From the NCBI RefSeq assembly GCF_040892615.1, contig NZ_JBFRYC010000001.1:186001-250000 (forward strand): DNA of 64,000 nt. The letters are read 5' to 3'. The number at the start of each line of letters is the position of its first letter. Positions within the stretch are counted from its first letter, which is position 1. The notes below the pieces were generated by a model. The model saw nothing but the letters and a program-made list of their open reading frames with translations. It did no database searches and had not been told where the DNA came from. The translations under genes were made by a program, and so were the position numbers. This DNA comes from Thioclava arctica (GTDB taxonomy: Bacteria > Pseudomonadota > Alphaproteobacteria > Rhodobacterales > Rhodobacteraceae). Shown here one piece after another: positions 33,297 through 41,969 of this stretch.

Positions 33297-34211
33297 ATGC
33301 AGCAAGAGAACGAAACCGGCAAGATCGCGCTTGAGGGGGCAGGCGCAGCGGGCGAGGGGCGTTTGGTGCCACTTGCGCCGGGGTTGCATTTTATCGCCAC
33401 GCCGATTGGGGCCGCGCGCGACATCACCTTGCGCGCCCTCGATATTTTGCGCTCGGCTGATGTTTTGGCCGCTGAGGATACCCGCAGCCTGCGCCATCTG
33501 ATGGAAATTCACGGCGTGCCGCTGGCGGGGCGCAAGATCGTTGCCTATCACGACCACAACGGAGAGGCGATGCGCCCGCGTTTGCTGCGTGCTTTGCAAG
33601 ACGGTCAGTCGGTGGCCTATGCCTCTGAGGCGGGCACACCGCTGGTGGCAGATCCCGGCTTTCAACTGGGACGTAGCGTGATTGCCGAAGGGTATCGCGT
33701 CTATGCCGCGCCCGGCCCTTCGGCGGTGCTGGCGGCCTTGACGGTCTCGGGCCTGCCCAGCGATCGGTTTCTTTTTGCAGGGTTTGCCCCCAATGCCAGC
33801 GCAGCCCGGCAAAAATGGCTAGCCACCTTTCGTGATATCCCGGCAACGCTTGTTTTTTACGAAAGCCCCAAGCGTGTTAACGCGATGTTAAGAGATTGCG
33901 TGAAAACATTCGGTGAACATCGAGAGGCGGCGCTGTGTCGTGAATTGACCAAACGCTTTGAAGAAGTGCGGCGCGGCACGCTGCAAGACATCGCGCAAGG
34001 GCTCGAAGACTCGCCGGTCAAAGGTGAAATTGTGGTGCTGGTTGATCGGGCGCATGGCCCTGCGGCAGGACCAGAGGAATTGGATAAAATGCTGCGGCTC
34101 GCCTTGGCGCGCCAAAGCATGAAGGATGCGGTGTCCGAGGTGGCGCAGGCGCTTGGTCTTCCCCGGAGGGAGGTCTATCAGGCGGCCCTCGAAATGGAGA
34201 AGAAGACATGA
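33297..34211 (+). CDS. rsmI: 16S rRNA (cytidine1402-2'-O)-methyltransferase
   Basis: Methylates the ribose of C1402 in the 30S decoding centre; SAM-dependent tetrapyrrole-methylase fold. Family signatures are FIATPIGAARDITLRALDIL (about 34-53), LAAEDTRSLRHLM and YASEAGTPLVADPG. Length 304 residues. ATG at 33297 is preferred: AAGGAG lies 6 nt before, whereas the extension to 33246 lacks a ribosome site. It overlaps yraN by ATGA. Confidence 0.96.
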   Translation: MQQENETGKIALEGAGAAGEGRLVPLAPGLHFIATPIGAARDITLRALDILRSADVLAAEDTRSLRHLMEIHGVPLAGRKIVAYHDHNGEAMRPRLLRALQDGQSVAYASEAGTPLVADPGFQLGRSVIAEGYRVYAAPGPSAVLAALTVSGLPSDRFLFAGFAPNASAARQKWLATFRDIPATLVFYESPKRVNAMLRDCVKTFGEHREAALCRELTKRFEEVRRGTLQDIAQGLEDSPVKGEIVVLVDRAHGPAAGPEELDKMLRLALARQSMKDAVSEVAQALGLPRREVYQAALEMEKKT

Positions 34212-34573
34212 GCGGTGCACTTTCCTACTATTCCGGGCTTGCGGCCGAACAACAGGTTGCGCGCCGCTACGAGGATGCGGGCCAGCCGATTTCTGAACAC
34301 CGCTGGCGGGGCCGCTATGGGGGCGAAATTGACCTGATCGCACGCGATGGCGACACGGTGATCTTCGTTGAGGTTAAGAAATCGCGTTCGCATGAACGGG
34401 CCGTACAACGACTGTCGGCGCGCCAGATGCAGCGGATCACTGTATCAGTGCAAGAATATCTGATGAAGTTTCCAGCCCCAGCCAATTGCAACCGCAAGGT
34501 ACGATTCGATTTGGCATTGGTGGACGAGCAGGGGCAGATCAAGATTTTGCAGAACGCTTATTTCGGAATGTGA
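34208..34573 (+). CDS. YraN/UPF0102 family nuclease-fold protein
   Basis: A 121-residue protein of the restriction-endonuclease-like YraN family. The conserved active-site pattern is GEIDLIARDGDTVIFVEVKK, with the D and ExK arrangement of PD-(D/E)xK enzymes. DNA recombination or repair roles are suggested but untested. It overlaps rsmI by ATGA; the rsmI-yraN-gshB order is widely conserved. Confidence 0.92.
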   Translation: MSGALSYYSGLAAEQQVARRYEDAGQPISEHRWRGRYGGEIDLIARDGDTVIFVEVKKSRSHERAVQRLSARQMQRITVSVQEYLMKFPAPANCNRKVRFDLALVDEQGQIKILQNAYFGM

Positions 34574-34633
34574 GTTGCGATTGCATCCCGGCGCACCACA
34601 TTGCATCAAGGGTTGATTGCAAAGGGGACGCAG

Positions 34634-35575
34634 ATGGGCTTGAAAGTCGCAATTCAGATGGATCCGATCGCGGCGGTCAATATTGACGCCGATAGCACCT
34701 TTCGCATCGCCGAAGAGGCGCAGGCGCGCGGTCACGAGTTGTTTTACTACACGCCCGACCGGCTGATGTATCGCGAAGGCCGTATCTTGGCGCGCGGCTG
34801 GCCGCTTCATGTGCGCCGCGAACAGGGGAATCATTTTACGCTGGGCGACGAGGTCGAAGTCGATCTTGCCGATTGGGATGTGGTCTGGCTGCGCCAAGAT
34901 CCGCCGTTCGACATGGGCTATATTACCACCACCCATCTTCTTGAACGAATCCACCCCGCCACTCTTGTCGTCAATGATCCGTTCTGGGTGCGCAACTCGC
35001 CGGAAAAGCTTTTGGTGCTGAACTTCCCGGATTTGACCCCCCCGACATTGGTCGCGCGTGATCTGGCTACGATTCGTGCGTTCAAGGCGCAGCATGGCGA
35101 CATCATTCTCAAACCGCTTTACGGCAATGGTGGCGCGGGAGTGTTCCGCCTTGACCCGAACGATCGCAACCTGTCCTCGCTGCATGAGCTGTTCATGGGA
35201 ATCAATAACGAGCCCCTGATCGCGCAGAAATTTCTGCCCGCGGTGGCGAAAGGGGACAAGCGCATCATTCTGGTCGATGGCGAGCCAGTGGGCGCAATCA
35301 ACCGGGTGCCTGCGGCGGGTGAGACTCGGTCCAACATGCATGTCGGTGGGCGGCCCGAGAAGGTGGCGCTGAGTGCGCGCGACCGTGAAATTTGCGCAGC
35401 CATTGGTCCTGTCCTGCGCGAAAAGGGGCAGATTTTCGTCGGTATTGACGTGATCGGCGATTGGCTGACGGAAATCAACGTGACCTCGCCCACGGGCATT
35501 CAAGAATTGGAACGCTTTGACGGGGTTAATATTGCTGCCCAAATCTGGGAGGCGATCGAGGCGAAACGGAGCTGA
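34634..35575 (+). CDS. gshB: Glutathione synthase
   Basis: Joins gamma-glutamylcysteine and glycine with ATP. The ATP-grasp domain is apparent in DIILKPLYGNGGAGVFRLD (about 155-173) and INRVPAAGETRSNMHVGG (about 221-238), with QDPPFDMGYITTTHLL in the N-terminal domain. Length is 313 residues, normal for the bacterial enzyme. ATG at 34634 follows GGGGA. It is followed directly by an esterase gene whose GTG starts 1 nt later. Confidence 0.96.
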   Translation: MGLKVAIQMDPIAAVNIDADSTFRIAEEAQARGHELFYYTPDRLMYREGRILARGWPLHVRREQGNHFTLGDEVEVDLADWDVVWLRQDPPFDMGYITTTHLLERIHPATLVVNDPFWVRNSPEKLLVLNFPDLTPPTLVARDLATIRAFKAQHGDIILKPLYGNGGAGVFRLDPNDRNLSSLHELFMGINNEPLIAQKFLPAVAKGDKRIILVDGEPVGAINRVPAAGETRSNMHVGGRPEKVALSARDREICAAIGPVLREKGQIFVGIDVIGDWLTEINVTSPTGIQELERFDGVNIAAQIWEAIEAKRS

Positions 35576-35576
35576 C

Positions 35577-36485
35577 GTGTCATTACAACAGAGCTTTCTG
35601 AACCTGATTTTGCGCAACATCACGAAACGGCGGATGCGTGCGATAGAGGACCCGGTGCTGGCGCGCCGTGCGATGGAGCGTCTGGCCAGTTGGGTCGTGA
35701 TAGAGCCCAAGGGGCTGTGTCTGTTGCAGACGCAATATGGTGGGGTGCCCTGTGTGTCGGCGCGCGTTGGCCGGGTCGCGCCGGATGCGGTGATGCTGTA
35801 TTTGCATGGCGGGGGCTATTTCGCGGGCTCGCCCAGCATGTATCGCGCGATGGCGGGGCGGTTCTCCAAGCTCTCCGGGCTTGATGTGATCATGCCAGAC
35901 TATCGCCGCGCCCCCGAACACCCGCTGCCTGCTGCGCTTGAGGATGCCGTTGCCGCCTGGCAGGGGTTGATCGAGATGGGCTATGCGCCCGAGCGCATCG
36001 TTTTGGCGGGCGATAGTGCGGGGGGCGGTCTGGCTTTGCTGTTGCTGGCGCATCTGTGCCGCGCGGGCACGCGGCCCGCCGGGGTGATCACCTTTTCTCC
36101 TTGGACCGATCTAAGCTGTTCGAGCGAAAGTTTTCGCCAGAATGCGAAATCCGAGGTGCTTTTGCCGTCGGAGCGGGTCGAGCAGGCCAGCGTGCAGGCG
36201 CGTGGCGCGGTCGCAGGCGATGACCCGTCGGTCTCGCCGTTATTCGCCGATTTCCCGGCGGCTCCGCCGGTTTTGATCCAGCATTCGATGACGGAACTCC
36301 TGTGTGACGATTCCCTGCGCATGGCCGAACGGTTGCGCGCGTTTGGTGCCGATGTCACGGTGCAAAGCTGGCCCAAAGCGCCCCATGCCTGGCAGTTTTT
36401 CGACGGCCGTCTTCCCGAGGCGCGCGCGGCGCTTGAAGATGCGGGTAAGGCTGCGCGACGTATGCTTAACTTGCCATTGCGCTGA
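35577..36485 (+). CDS. Alpha/beta hydrolase, hormone-sensitive lipase family
   Basis: Serine esterase of 302 residues with the oxyanion motif YLHGGGYF, the nucleophile GDSAGGG (Ser near residue 143), a DD acid region (TELLCDDS) and the final His in KAPHAWQFF. Substrates are short acyl esters; the natural one is unknown. The GTG start (35577) is one base after the gshB stop; no better ATG exists. The 3' end overlaps the convergent comM-like gene by 20 nt. Confidence 0.85.
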   Translation: MSLQQSFLNLILRNITKRRMRAIEDPVLARRAMERLASWVVIEPKGLCLLQTQYGGVPCVSARVGRVAPDAVMLYLHGGGYFAGSPSMYRAMAGRFSKLSGLDVIMPDYRRAPEHPLPAALEDAVAAWQGLIEMGYAPERIVLAGDSAGGGLALLLLAHLCRAGTRPAGVITFSPWTDLSCSSESFRQNAKSEVLLPSERVEQASVQARGAVAGDDPSVSPLFADFPAAPPVLIQHSMTELLCDDSLRMAERLRAFGADVTVQSWPKAPHAWQFFDGRLPEARAALEDAGKAARRMLNLPLR

Positions 36486-37977
36486 TGCGATAGCTGAGCG
36501 CCTCGGCAATATGGGGCTGGCGCACATCGGCGTCATGTTCGAGATCGGCAATCGTGCGCGCGACCCGCAACACACGGTGATAGGCGCGCGCCGAGAGCCC
36601 GAATCTTTCCGCCATCCGCGTCAGCATCTCGCGCCCTTGCGCATCCGGCGTCGCGATCTTTTCCAGAAGGGCGCCCTCGGCTTCGGCATTGACGCGCACG
36701 GATGCATGCCCCTCAAAGCGCGCCGTTTGCACATCGCGCGCGGCCTGAACGCGCTTTGCAATCGCGCCAGAGCTTTCGCCACTGGCGGGCAGATCAAGAT
36801 CGTTGAAGGCGACGGGGGGGACCTCGATGCGCAGATCAAAGCGGTCCATCAGCGGCCCCGAGACCTTGCCAAGATAATCCTCGCCACAGGTCGGTGCGCG
36901 CGAACAGGCCCGTGCCGGATCGCCAAGATAGCCGCATTTACAGGGATTGGCCGCCGCGATTAGCAAGAACCGGCACGGGTAGCGCATATGGGCATTGGCG
37001 CGCGCGACCACGACTTCTCCGGTCTCGATCGGCTGGCGCAGGGTTTCCAGAACGGCGCGGGGAAATTCGGGAAACTCGTCCATGAACAGCACGCCATTAT
37101 GGGCCAGACTGACCTCACCGGGGCGCGCGCCACGCCCGCCCCCGATCATCGCGGCCATCGATGCGGTGTGATGGGGCTCGCGGAAGGGGCGGGCGCGCGA
37201 GATCCCACCTTCGCCAAGCAGCCCCGAAAGCGAATGGATCATCGAGGTTTCCAGCGCTTCGGTCGGGGTCAGGGGCGGCAGAATCGAGGGCAGGCGGGCC
37301 GCCAGCATCGACTTTCCCGATCCCGGCGCGCCAATCATCATCATGTGATGACGCCCCGCGGCGGCGATTTCCAGCGCGCGCTTGGCACGTTCCTGCCCTT
37401 TCACATCGCGCAGATCGCGCGCCAATATGGGCGGGTCGAGCAGACCGGGGCGGGCGGGTTCCAGCGGGGCGCGCCCGCTGAGATGCGCGATCGCCTCGCT
37501 AAGCGTGGCCGGGGCAAACACATCGGTCGCCCCGACCCACGCCGCCTCGGCGCCACAGGATTTCGGACAGATCAGATCGCGCCCGTTTTCCGCAGCCGCC
37601 AGCGCGGAAGGCAGCGCGCCCGCCACGCCCACCAGCCGTCCATCCAGCGCCAACTCGCCAATCGCCACCACCGACTCGGCGCGTTCCGGGGGCACCAGAC
37701 CAAGGGCTGCAAGTAGGGCCAGCGCCACGGGCAGATCAAAATGCGAGCCCTCTTTGGGCATGTCGGCGGGCGACAGATTGACCGTGATCTTTTGCATCGG
37801 CATCGCAATGGCAAGCGCGCCAAGCGCGGCGCGCACCCGCTCGCGCGCTTCGGACACAGCCTTGTCTGCCAAGCCCACGATGGCAAATCCGGGCAACCCC
37901 TCGGACAGGGCGCATTGCACTTCGACGCTGCGCGCCTCAACGCCCTCAAACGCTACGGTGTAGGTCTTGGCGACCAT
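36466..37977 (-). CDS. YifB/ComM family Mg-chelatase-like AAA+ ATPase
   Basis: Hexameric AAA+ helicase-like protein of 503 residues, homologous to ComM, which extends branch migration during integration of transforming DNA. It has an N-terminal Lon-protease-like domain (GLPGFAIVGLADKAVSEARERVRAAL), Walker A GAPGSGKSM, Walker B GVLFMDEF, and a C-terminal zinc motif (CKCG...CSRAPTC). ATG at 37977 (MVAKTYTVAF) is the conserved start. Competence in this organism is not implied by this gene alone. Confidence 0.93.
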   Translation of the reverse strand: MVAKTYTVAFEGVEARSVEVQCALSEGLPGFAIVGLADKAVSEARERVRAALGALAIAMPMQKITVNLSPADMPKEGSHFDLPVALALLAALGLVPPERAESVVAIGELALDGRLVGVAGALPSALAAAENGRDLICPKSCGAEAAWVGATDVFAPATLSEAIAHLSGRAPLEPARPGLLDPPILARDLRDVKGQERAKRALEIAAAGRHHMMMIGAPGSGKSMLAARLPSILPPLTPTEALETSMIHSLSGLLGEGGISRARPFREPHHTASMAAMIGGGRGARPGEVSLAHNGVLFMDEFPEFPRAVLETLRQPIETGEVVVARANAHMRYPCRFLLIAAANPCKCGYLGDPARACSRAPTCGEDYLGKVSGPLMDRFDLRIEVPPVAFNDLDLPASGESSGAIAKRVQAARDVQTARFEGHASVRVNAEAEGALLEKIATPDAQGREMLTRMAERFGLSARAYHRVLRVARTIADLEHDADVRQPHIAEALSYRISAMAS

Positions 37978-38022
37978 GTTTCCCCATCCTTTGCCCCGCT
38001 CATTCAAGGGGTAAAGGCGCAT

Positions 38023-38411
38023 GGTTTATGAAAGGTTAACACGACTGAGGGGCGACTCACATTTCGCCGGTGGGGGCTAATCGCGCCCAAAATCATACCG
38101 TAGCCGATCTTTCGTATAGTGCGTGCAAGCAAGACGGCGAGTAAAATGTTGCAAGGGAACGCTCGCGAGTCAAGAAAACGTGAGCAAGCTTATGGTTTCA
38201 CAGGCGCGCAGCTTTGTGATCTATCACCCTACGCCATTGAAAAGACGCGGATTTAATTGATGAGCCTTCGTCAAGGTGCTGCGGCGCACAAACTTATCCG
38301 CAGAAATCAACAATTCCGTGAGGAACCTTTTCATGGCAAGCGCATTGGGTCAGCAATGCAGCCACGCGTTCAAGTGGCGCCGATTGGGCGGGAGACCCGG
38401 GGAGACTGGTA
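38023..38411. promoter_or_regulatory. Intergenic region upstream of rpoHII
   Basis: No gene is supported in these 389 bp between the divergent comM-like and rpoH genes. The region is less GC-rich than its surroundings (AAAATGTTGC, GATTTAATTG). I searched by eye for an RpoE-type TGATCC promoter and for EcfG-type GGAAC/CGTT pairs and found no convincing match. An open frame from 38276 through rpoH is an overlapping shadow. Confidence 0.5.
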
Positions 38412-39290
38412 ATGGCACTCGATGGTATGACAGACGAAACATTGCCGCGCCAAGCGATGCGCGCGGAATTCCTCGACGCCGACACAGAGGCCAATTTGGC
38501 CCGCGCGTGGCGCGATCACCGCGACGAACAGGCCCTGCATCGTTTGGTGACCGCTTATATGCGCCTCGCAATTTCGATGGCGTCGAAATTCCGCCGCTAC
38601 GGCGCCCCGATGAACGACCTGATCCAAGAAGCCTCGCTTGGGCTGATGAAAGCCGCCGACAAGTTTGACCCGGAACGCGGCGTGCGGTTCTCTACCTATG
38701 CGGTTTGGTGGATCAAGGCCTCGATCCAGGAATTCGTGATGCGCAACTGGTCGATGGTGCGCACCGGGTCGACCTCGTCGCAGAAATCGCTGTTTTTCAA
38801 CATGCGCCGGGTGCAGGCCCAGCTTGCCCGCGAGGCACAGCAAGAGGGCATCCAGCTGGATGCGCTGCAATTGCGCCTGCGCGTCGCCGAGGTGATCGGC
38901 GTTCCGATCCATGATGTCGAGATGATGGAAGGCCGCCTGTCAGGCTCTGATTTCTCGCTCAACGCCACGCAATCCAGCGATGAAGAAGGCCGCGAATGGG
39001 TCGACACGCTGGAAGATGAGAGTGCCAACCCCGAGGAAAGCGTCGCAGAGAGCCATGACGGCTTAACGATGAAAAATTGGCTCGGAGAGGCGATGGAACG
39101 CCTGACCGACCGGGAGAAATACATCGTAACGCAGCGCCGCCTGATCGAAGATCCACGCACGCTGGAAAGCCTTGGCGAAGAACTGAGCCTGTCTAAAGAA
39201 CGCATCCGCCAGCTTGAGGCGCAGGCCTTTGGCAAGATGCGGAAATCTCTTGAATGCCATCAGGGCGAGGTGCAAAGCTTCTTCGTATGA
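38412..39290 (+). CDS. rpoH: RNA polymerase sigma factor RpoH, RpoHII type
   Basis: Heat-shock/oxidative-stress sigma factor, 292 residues. It contains region 2 (YGAPMNDLIQEASLGLMKAADKF, FSTYAVWWIKASIQEFVMRNWSMV), the RpoH box QKSLFFNMRR, and region 4 helix-turn-helix ESLGEELSLSKERIRQLEAQAFGKMR. The start MALDG and the YGAPMNDLIQEA stretch match the RpoHII branch, which in Rhodobacter acts under RpoE in singlet-oxygen and photooxidative stress; the RpoHI branch starts differently. GGGGAGA precedes the ATG. It overlaps chaN by ATGA. Confidence 0.92.
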   Translation: MALDGMTDETLPRQAMRAEFLDADTEANLARAWRDHRDEQALHRLVTAYMRLAISMASKFRRYGAPMNDLIQEASLGLMKAADKFDPERGVRFSTYAVWWIKASIQEFVMRNWSMVRTGSTSSQKSLFFNMRRVQAQLAREAQQEGIQLDALQLRLRVAEVIGVPIHDVEMMEGRLSGSDFSLNATQSSDEEGREWVDTLEDESANPEESVAESHDGLTMKNWLGEAMERLTDREKYIVTQRRLIEDPRTLESLGEELSLSKERIRQLEAQAFGKMRKSLECHQGEVQSFFV

Positions 39291-40102
39291 AGACGCTTCT
39301 CGCCGCGCTGCTGAGCTTGACGCTGATCTCCCCGGCCCATGCCGAGGAGATTTCTGCTACTGCGCTTGATCATCTTTCCGGCGATATCGTCGTGCTGGGC
39401 GAAATCCACGACAACCCGACCCATCACCTCAATCAGGCGCGCGCGATCGCGGCGATCAAACCCAAGGCAGTGGTGTTTGAGATGCTCAGCCCCGCGCAAG
39501 CCGCCAAGATCACCCCCGGCCTGTTAAAAGACGAAAAAGCGCTTGAAAAGGCCTTGGACTGGGAGCAGGCAGGCTGGCCAGATTTCGCGATATATTACCC
39601 AATTTTCAAAGCCTTGGGTGAAGCGCGCATCTATGGTGCCGCAGAGCCGCGCGACGTGGTGCGCAGTGCCATGACCACGCCCTTGCCCGAGGTTTTTGGC
39701 GCGGATGCCGCGCGCTATGGGCTGGATCACCCCTATCCCGACGCCTTGCAAAAACAGCTCGAGGCCGAGGCGATGGCGGATCACTGCAACGCGCTGCCCG
39801 CAAAACTACTGCCCGGCATGGTAGCGGCGCAGCGCTATCGCGATGCCGCTTTTGCGCGCACCGTTCAGCAAGCCTATGACGACACCGGCGGCCCGGTTGT
39901 GTTGATCACGGGGGCGGGTCATGCCCGCACCGATCGAGCCGTGCCCGCCTTGCTACGCAAACTTGATCCGGCGGCAAAAATCGTGGCGATCGGCCAGATT
40001 GAGGCCGCGCCAGACGACCCGGCATCTCCCGATCAGCCCTTTGATCAGTGGATCATCACGCCCCCGACGCCCCGCGACGACCCCTGCGCCGCGTTCAAGT
40101 GA
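39287..40102 (+). CDS. ChaN family haem-binding-like periplasmic protein
   Basis: A 271-residue secreted protein with signal peptide (MKTLLAALLSLTLISPAHA) and a ChaN/PhuW-like (TIKI/EreA superfamily) fold: VVLGEIHDNPTHH (about 32-45), VVFEM, and VVLITGAGHARTD near the C-terminus carrying the conserved histidines. Related proteins are implicated in iron or haem uptake. No lipobox is seen, unlike some ChaN lipoproteins. The start overlaps the rpoH stop by ATGA, so it should be translated with RpoHII. Confidence 0.85.
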   Translation: MKTLLAALLSLTLISPAHAEEISATALDHLSGDIVVLGEIHDNPTHHLNQARAIAAIKPKAVVFEMLSPAQAAKITPGLLKDEKALEKALDWEQAGWPDFAIYYPIFKALGEARIYGAAEPRDVVRSAMTTPLPEVFGADAARYGLDHPYPDALQKQLEAEAMADHCNALPAKLLPGMVAAQRYRDAAFARTVQQAYDDTGGPVVLITGAGHARTDRAVPALLRKLDPAAKIVAIGQIEAAPDDPASPDQPFDQWIITPPTPRDDPCAAFK

Positions 40103-40161
40103 ACCTTGCGCGGGCGCGCCGTGCCGCTTAGACCTAAGCTCAACCTATTGCGGAGGGGCAA

Positions 40162-41370
40162 ATGCTTGCGGGCAAACGCATCCTGTTGATCATCGGCGGC
40201 GGTATCGCGGCCTTTAAAACGCCCGAGCTGATCCGCGCCCTGCGCGCGGCGGGGGCGGCGGTGACGCCTGTTTTGACGCGGGCGGGGGCGCAGTTCGTCA
40301 CGCCACTCACGATCTCGTCTCTGGCAGGCGAAGCCGCGCATAGCGATCTGTTCGATCTGACCCATGAGGCCGAGATTGGCCATATCCAGCTTAGTCGCGC
40401 GGCCGATCTGGTCGTCGTTGTGCCCGCCACCGCCGATCTGATGGCGAAGATGGCGCAAGGATTGGCCAATGATCTGGCCTCGACGCTGCTACTCGCGACA
40501 GACAAACGCGTTTTGATCGCGCCTGCGATGAATGTGCGGATGTGGGAGCATGCCGCGACCCAACGCAATATCGCCACACTCAAATCCGATGGCGTGTTGT
40601 TTGCAGGACCGACGGATGGTGACATGGCGTGCGGTGAATTCGGCCCAGGGCGGATGGTGGAACCGCTTGAAATCCTGTCTGATATCAAGGCGGCGCTGTC
40701 GGATGGCCCGCTCAAGGGCCGCCATATTCTTGTCACCTCTGGCCCGACCCACGAGCCAATTGATCCGGTGCGCTATATCGCCAATCGCTCCTCGGGCGCA
40801 CAGGGCACGGCGCTGGCCGAGGCGCTGCGCGATCTGGGCGCGCGGGTCAGCTTTATCACTGGCCCGGCCAGCGTGGCGCCCCCCGAAGGCGTGACGGTGA
40901 CGCGGGTGGAGACCGCCCGTGAAATGCAAGCGGCGGTAGAGGCCGCATTGCCCGCTGATGCCGCCATTTTCGCCGCCGCAGTGGCCGATTGGCGGGTGGA
41001 AAACGCCGCGTCCAAAAAGATGAAAAAAGACGGCTCCGGCACGATGCCCACACTCGAATTTGCCCAAAACCCCGATATTCTGGCGCAGGTGTCGCAGATG
41101 CCAACGGGGCGCCCTACGCTGGTCGTGGGCTTTGCCGCCGAGACCCATGACGTCGAACGCCACGCCACTGAAAAACGCGCGCGCAAGGGCTGTGACTGGA
41201 TCGTGGCCAATGATGTCAGCCCCGCAACCGGCATCATGGGCGGAAGCGAGAATGCGGTGACGCTGATTGACGCGCAGGGTGTCGAACACTGGCAGCGCAT
41301 GAGCAAGACAGACACCGCGCGGCGGTTGGCCGCGCGCATCGCTACCGCCCTCGGGGCCAAGACAAACTGA
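40162..41370 (+). CDS. coaBC: Bifunctional phosphopantothenoylcysteine decarboxylase/phosphopantothenate-cysteine ligase
   Basis: Two consecutive steps of coenzyme A synthesis. Residues about 1-185 form the FMN-dependent decarboxylase (CoaC) with the active His in HEAEIGHIQLS and the PAMNVRMW loop. Residues about 186-402 are the CTP-dependent ligase (CoaB) with TSGPTHEPIDPVRYIANRSSG. The 402-residue length is standard. A palindromic repeat and dut follow. Confidence 0.96.
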   Translation: MLAGKRILLIIGGGIAAFKTPELIRALRAAGAAVTPVLTRAGAQFVTPLTISSLAGEAAHSDLFDLTHEAEIGHIQLSRAADLVVVVPATADLMAKMAQGLANDLASTLLLATDKRVLIAPAMNVRMWEHAATQRNIATLKSDGVLFAGPTDGDMACGEFGPGRMVEPLEILSDIKAALSDGPLKGRHILVTSGPTHEPIDPVRYIANRSSGAQGTALAEALRDLGARVSFITGPASVAPPEGVTVTRVETAREMQAAVEAALPADAAIFAAAVADWRVENAASKKMKKDGSGTMPTLEFAQNPDILAQVSQMPTGRPTLVVGFAAETHDVERHATEKRARKGCDWIVANDVSPATGIMGGSENAVTLIDAQGVEHWQRMSKTDTARRLAARIATALGAKTN

Positions 41371-41385
41371 GGGACGCTCCGCGAG

Positions 41386-41448
41386 GAGTATTTCTGGCTA
41401 GATGAAACGCCGCCCTTTCATCTAGCCTAAAATACTCCCGCCGGAGGC
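41386..41448. repeat. Dispersed palindromic intergenic repeat, copy 1
   Basis: GAGTATTT (41386-41393) pairs with AAATACTC (41430-41437), and GGCTAGATGAAA (41396-41407) with TTTCATCTAGCC (41416-41427), with a 2x2 mismatch between the stems and an 8-nt loop; the CCGCCGGAGGC flank reaches 41448. A second copy, in opposite orientation, lies at 46731-46795. Such elements recur in Rhodobacteraceae intergenic DNA and may end transcription. Confidence 0.9.
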
Positions 41449-41495
41449 ATCCGACCGTGACTTCACGCGCGCCCACTCGGGGCAGGGAGAGCAAG

Positions 41496-41966
41496 ATGAC
41501 CACACCGACCATCAAGGTTCTGCGCGAGGATTGGGCGGATCCGGCGATTGCGCTGCCCGGCTATGAAAGCGCACAGGCGGCGGGGGCTGATATTCGCGCA
41601 AATCTTTTGCCCGAGGATCGAGACAGCGGTTTCACCCTCTATCCGATGCAGCGTTCGATCATCCCGACCGGGCTGCGCGTAGAGATACCGTGCGGATTTG
41701 AAATGCAGATCCGTCCGCGCTCGGGGTTGGCGCTGAAGCATGGGATCAGCTTACCCAATACGCCCGGCACGATTGATGCCGATTACCGGGGGCCGCTTGG
41801 GGTGTTGCTGATCAATCTGGGCCATGAGCCCTATCGGATCGAACATGGCGCGCGCATCGCTCAGGCGATCATTGCGCCGGTGGTGCAGGCCCAGTTTGAG
41901 GTCGCGCAGGATTTGGGCGAGACCGCGCGCGGGCAGGGGGGCTTTGGCTCCACTGGGGTGCGCTAG
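41496..41966 (+). CDS. dut: dUTP diphosphatase
   Basis: Hydrolyses dUTP to dUMP and PPi, a homotrimeric enzyme. The five motifs are visible: GADIRANL (1), RPRSGLALKHGI (2), NTPGTIDADYRGPLGVLLIN (3), ARIAQAIIAPV (4) and the C-terminal GGFGSTG (5). The 156-residue length fits. ATG at 41496 follows GGGAGAG; the 13-codon extension is not supported. It is followed within 4 nt by the membrane-tethered MoeB-like gene. Confidence 0.96.
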   Translation: MTTPTIKVLREDWADPAIALPGYESAQAAGADIRANLLPEDRDSGFTLYPMQRSIIPTGLRVEIPCGFEMQIRPRSGLALKHGISLPNTPGTIDADYRGPLGVLLINLGHEPYRIEHGARIAQAIIAPVVQAQFEVAQDLGETARGQGGFGSTGVR

Positions 41967-41969
41967 GCG

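Noticed and set aside
34445..35710. 421-codon frame opposite gshB
   Set aside because: Antisense to a clear ATP-grasp enzyme; no family features.
36304..36963. 219-codon rightward frame across the hydrolase 3' end and comM
   Set aside because: Overlaps both real genes; composition typical of a GC shadow.
38276..38668. Frame starting upstream of rpoH and overlapping its 5' end
   Set aside because: Runs out of frame across the RpoH N-terminus, no ribosome site, Arg/Pro-rich shadow.
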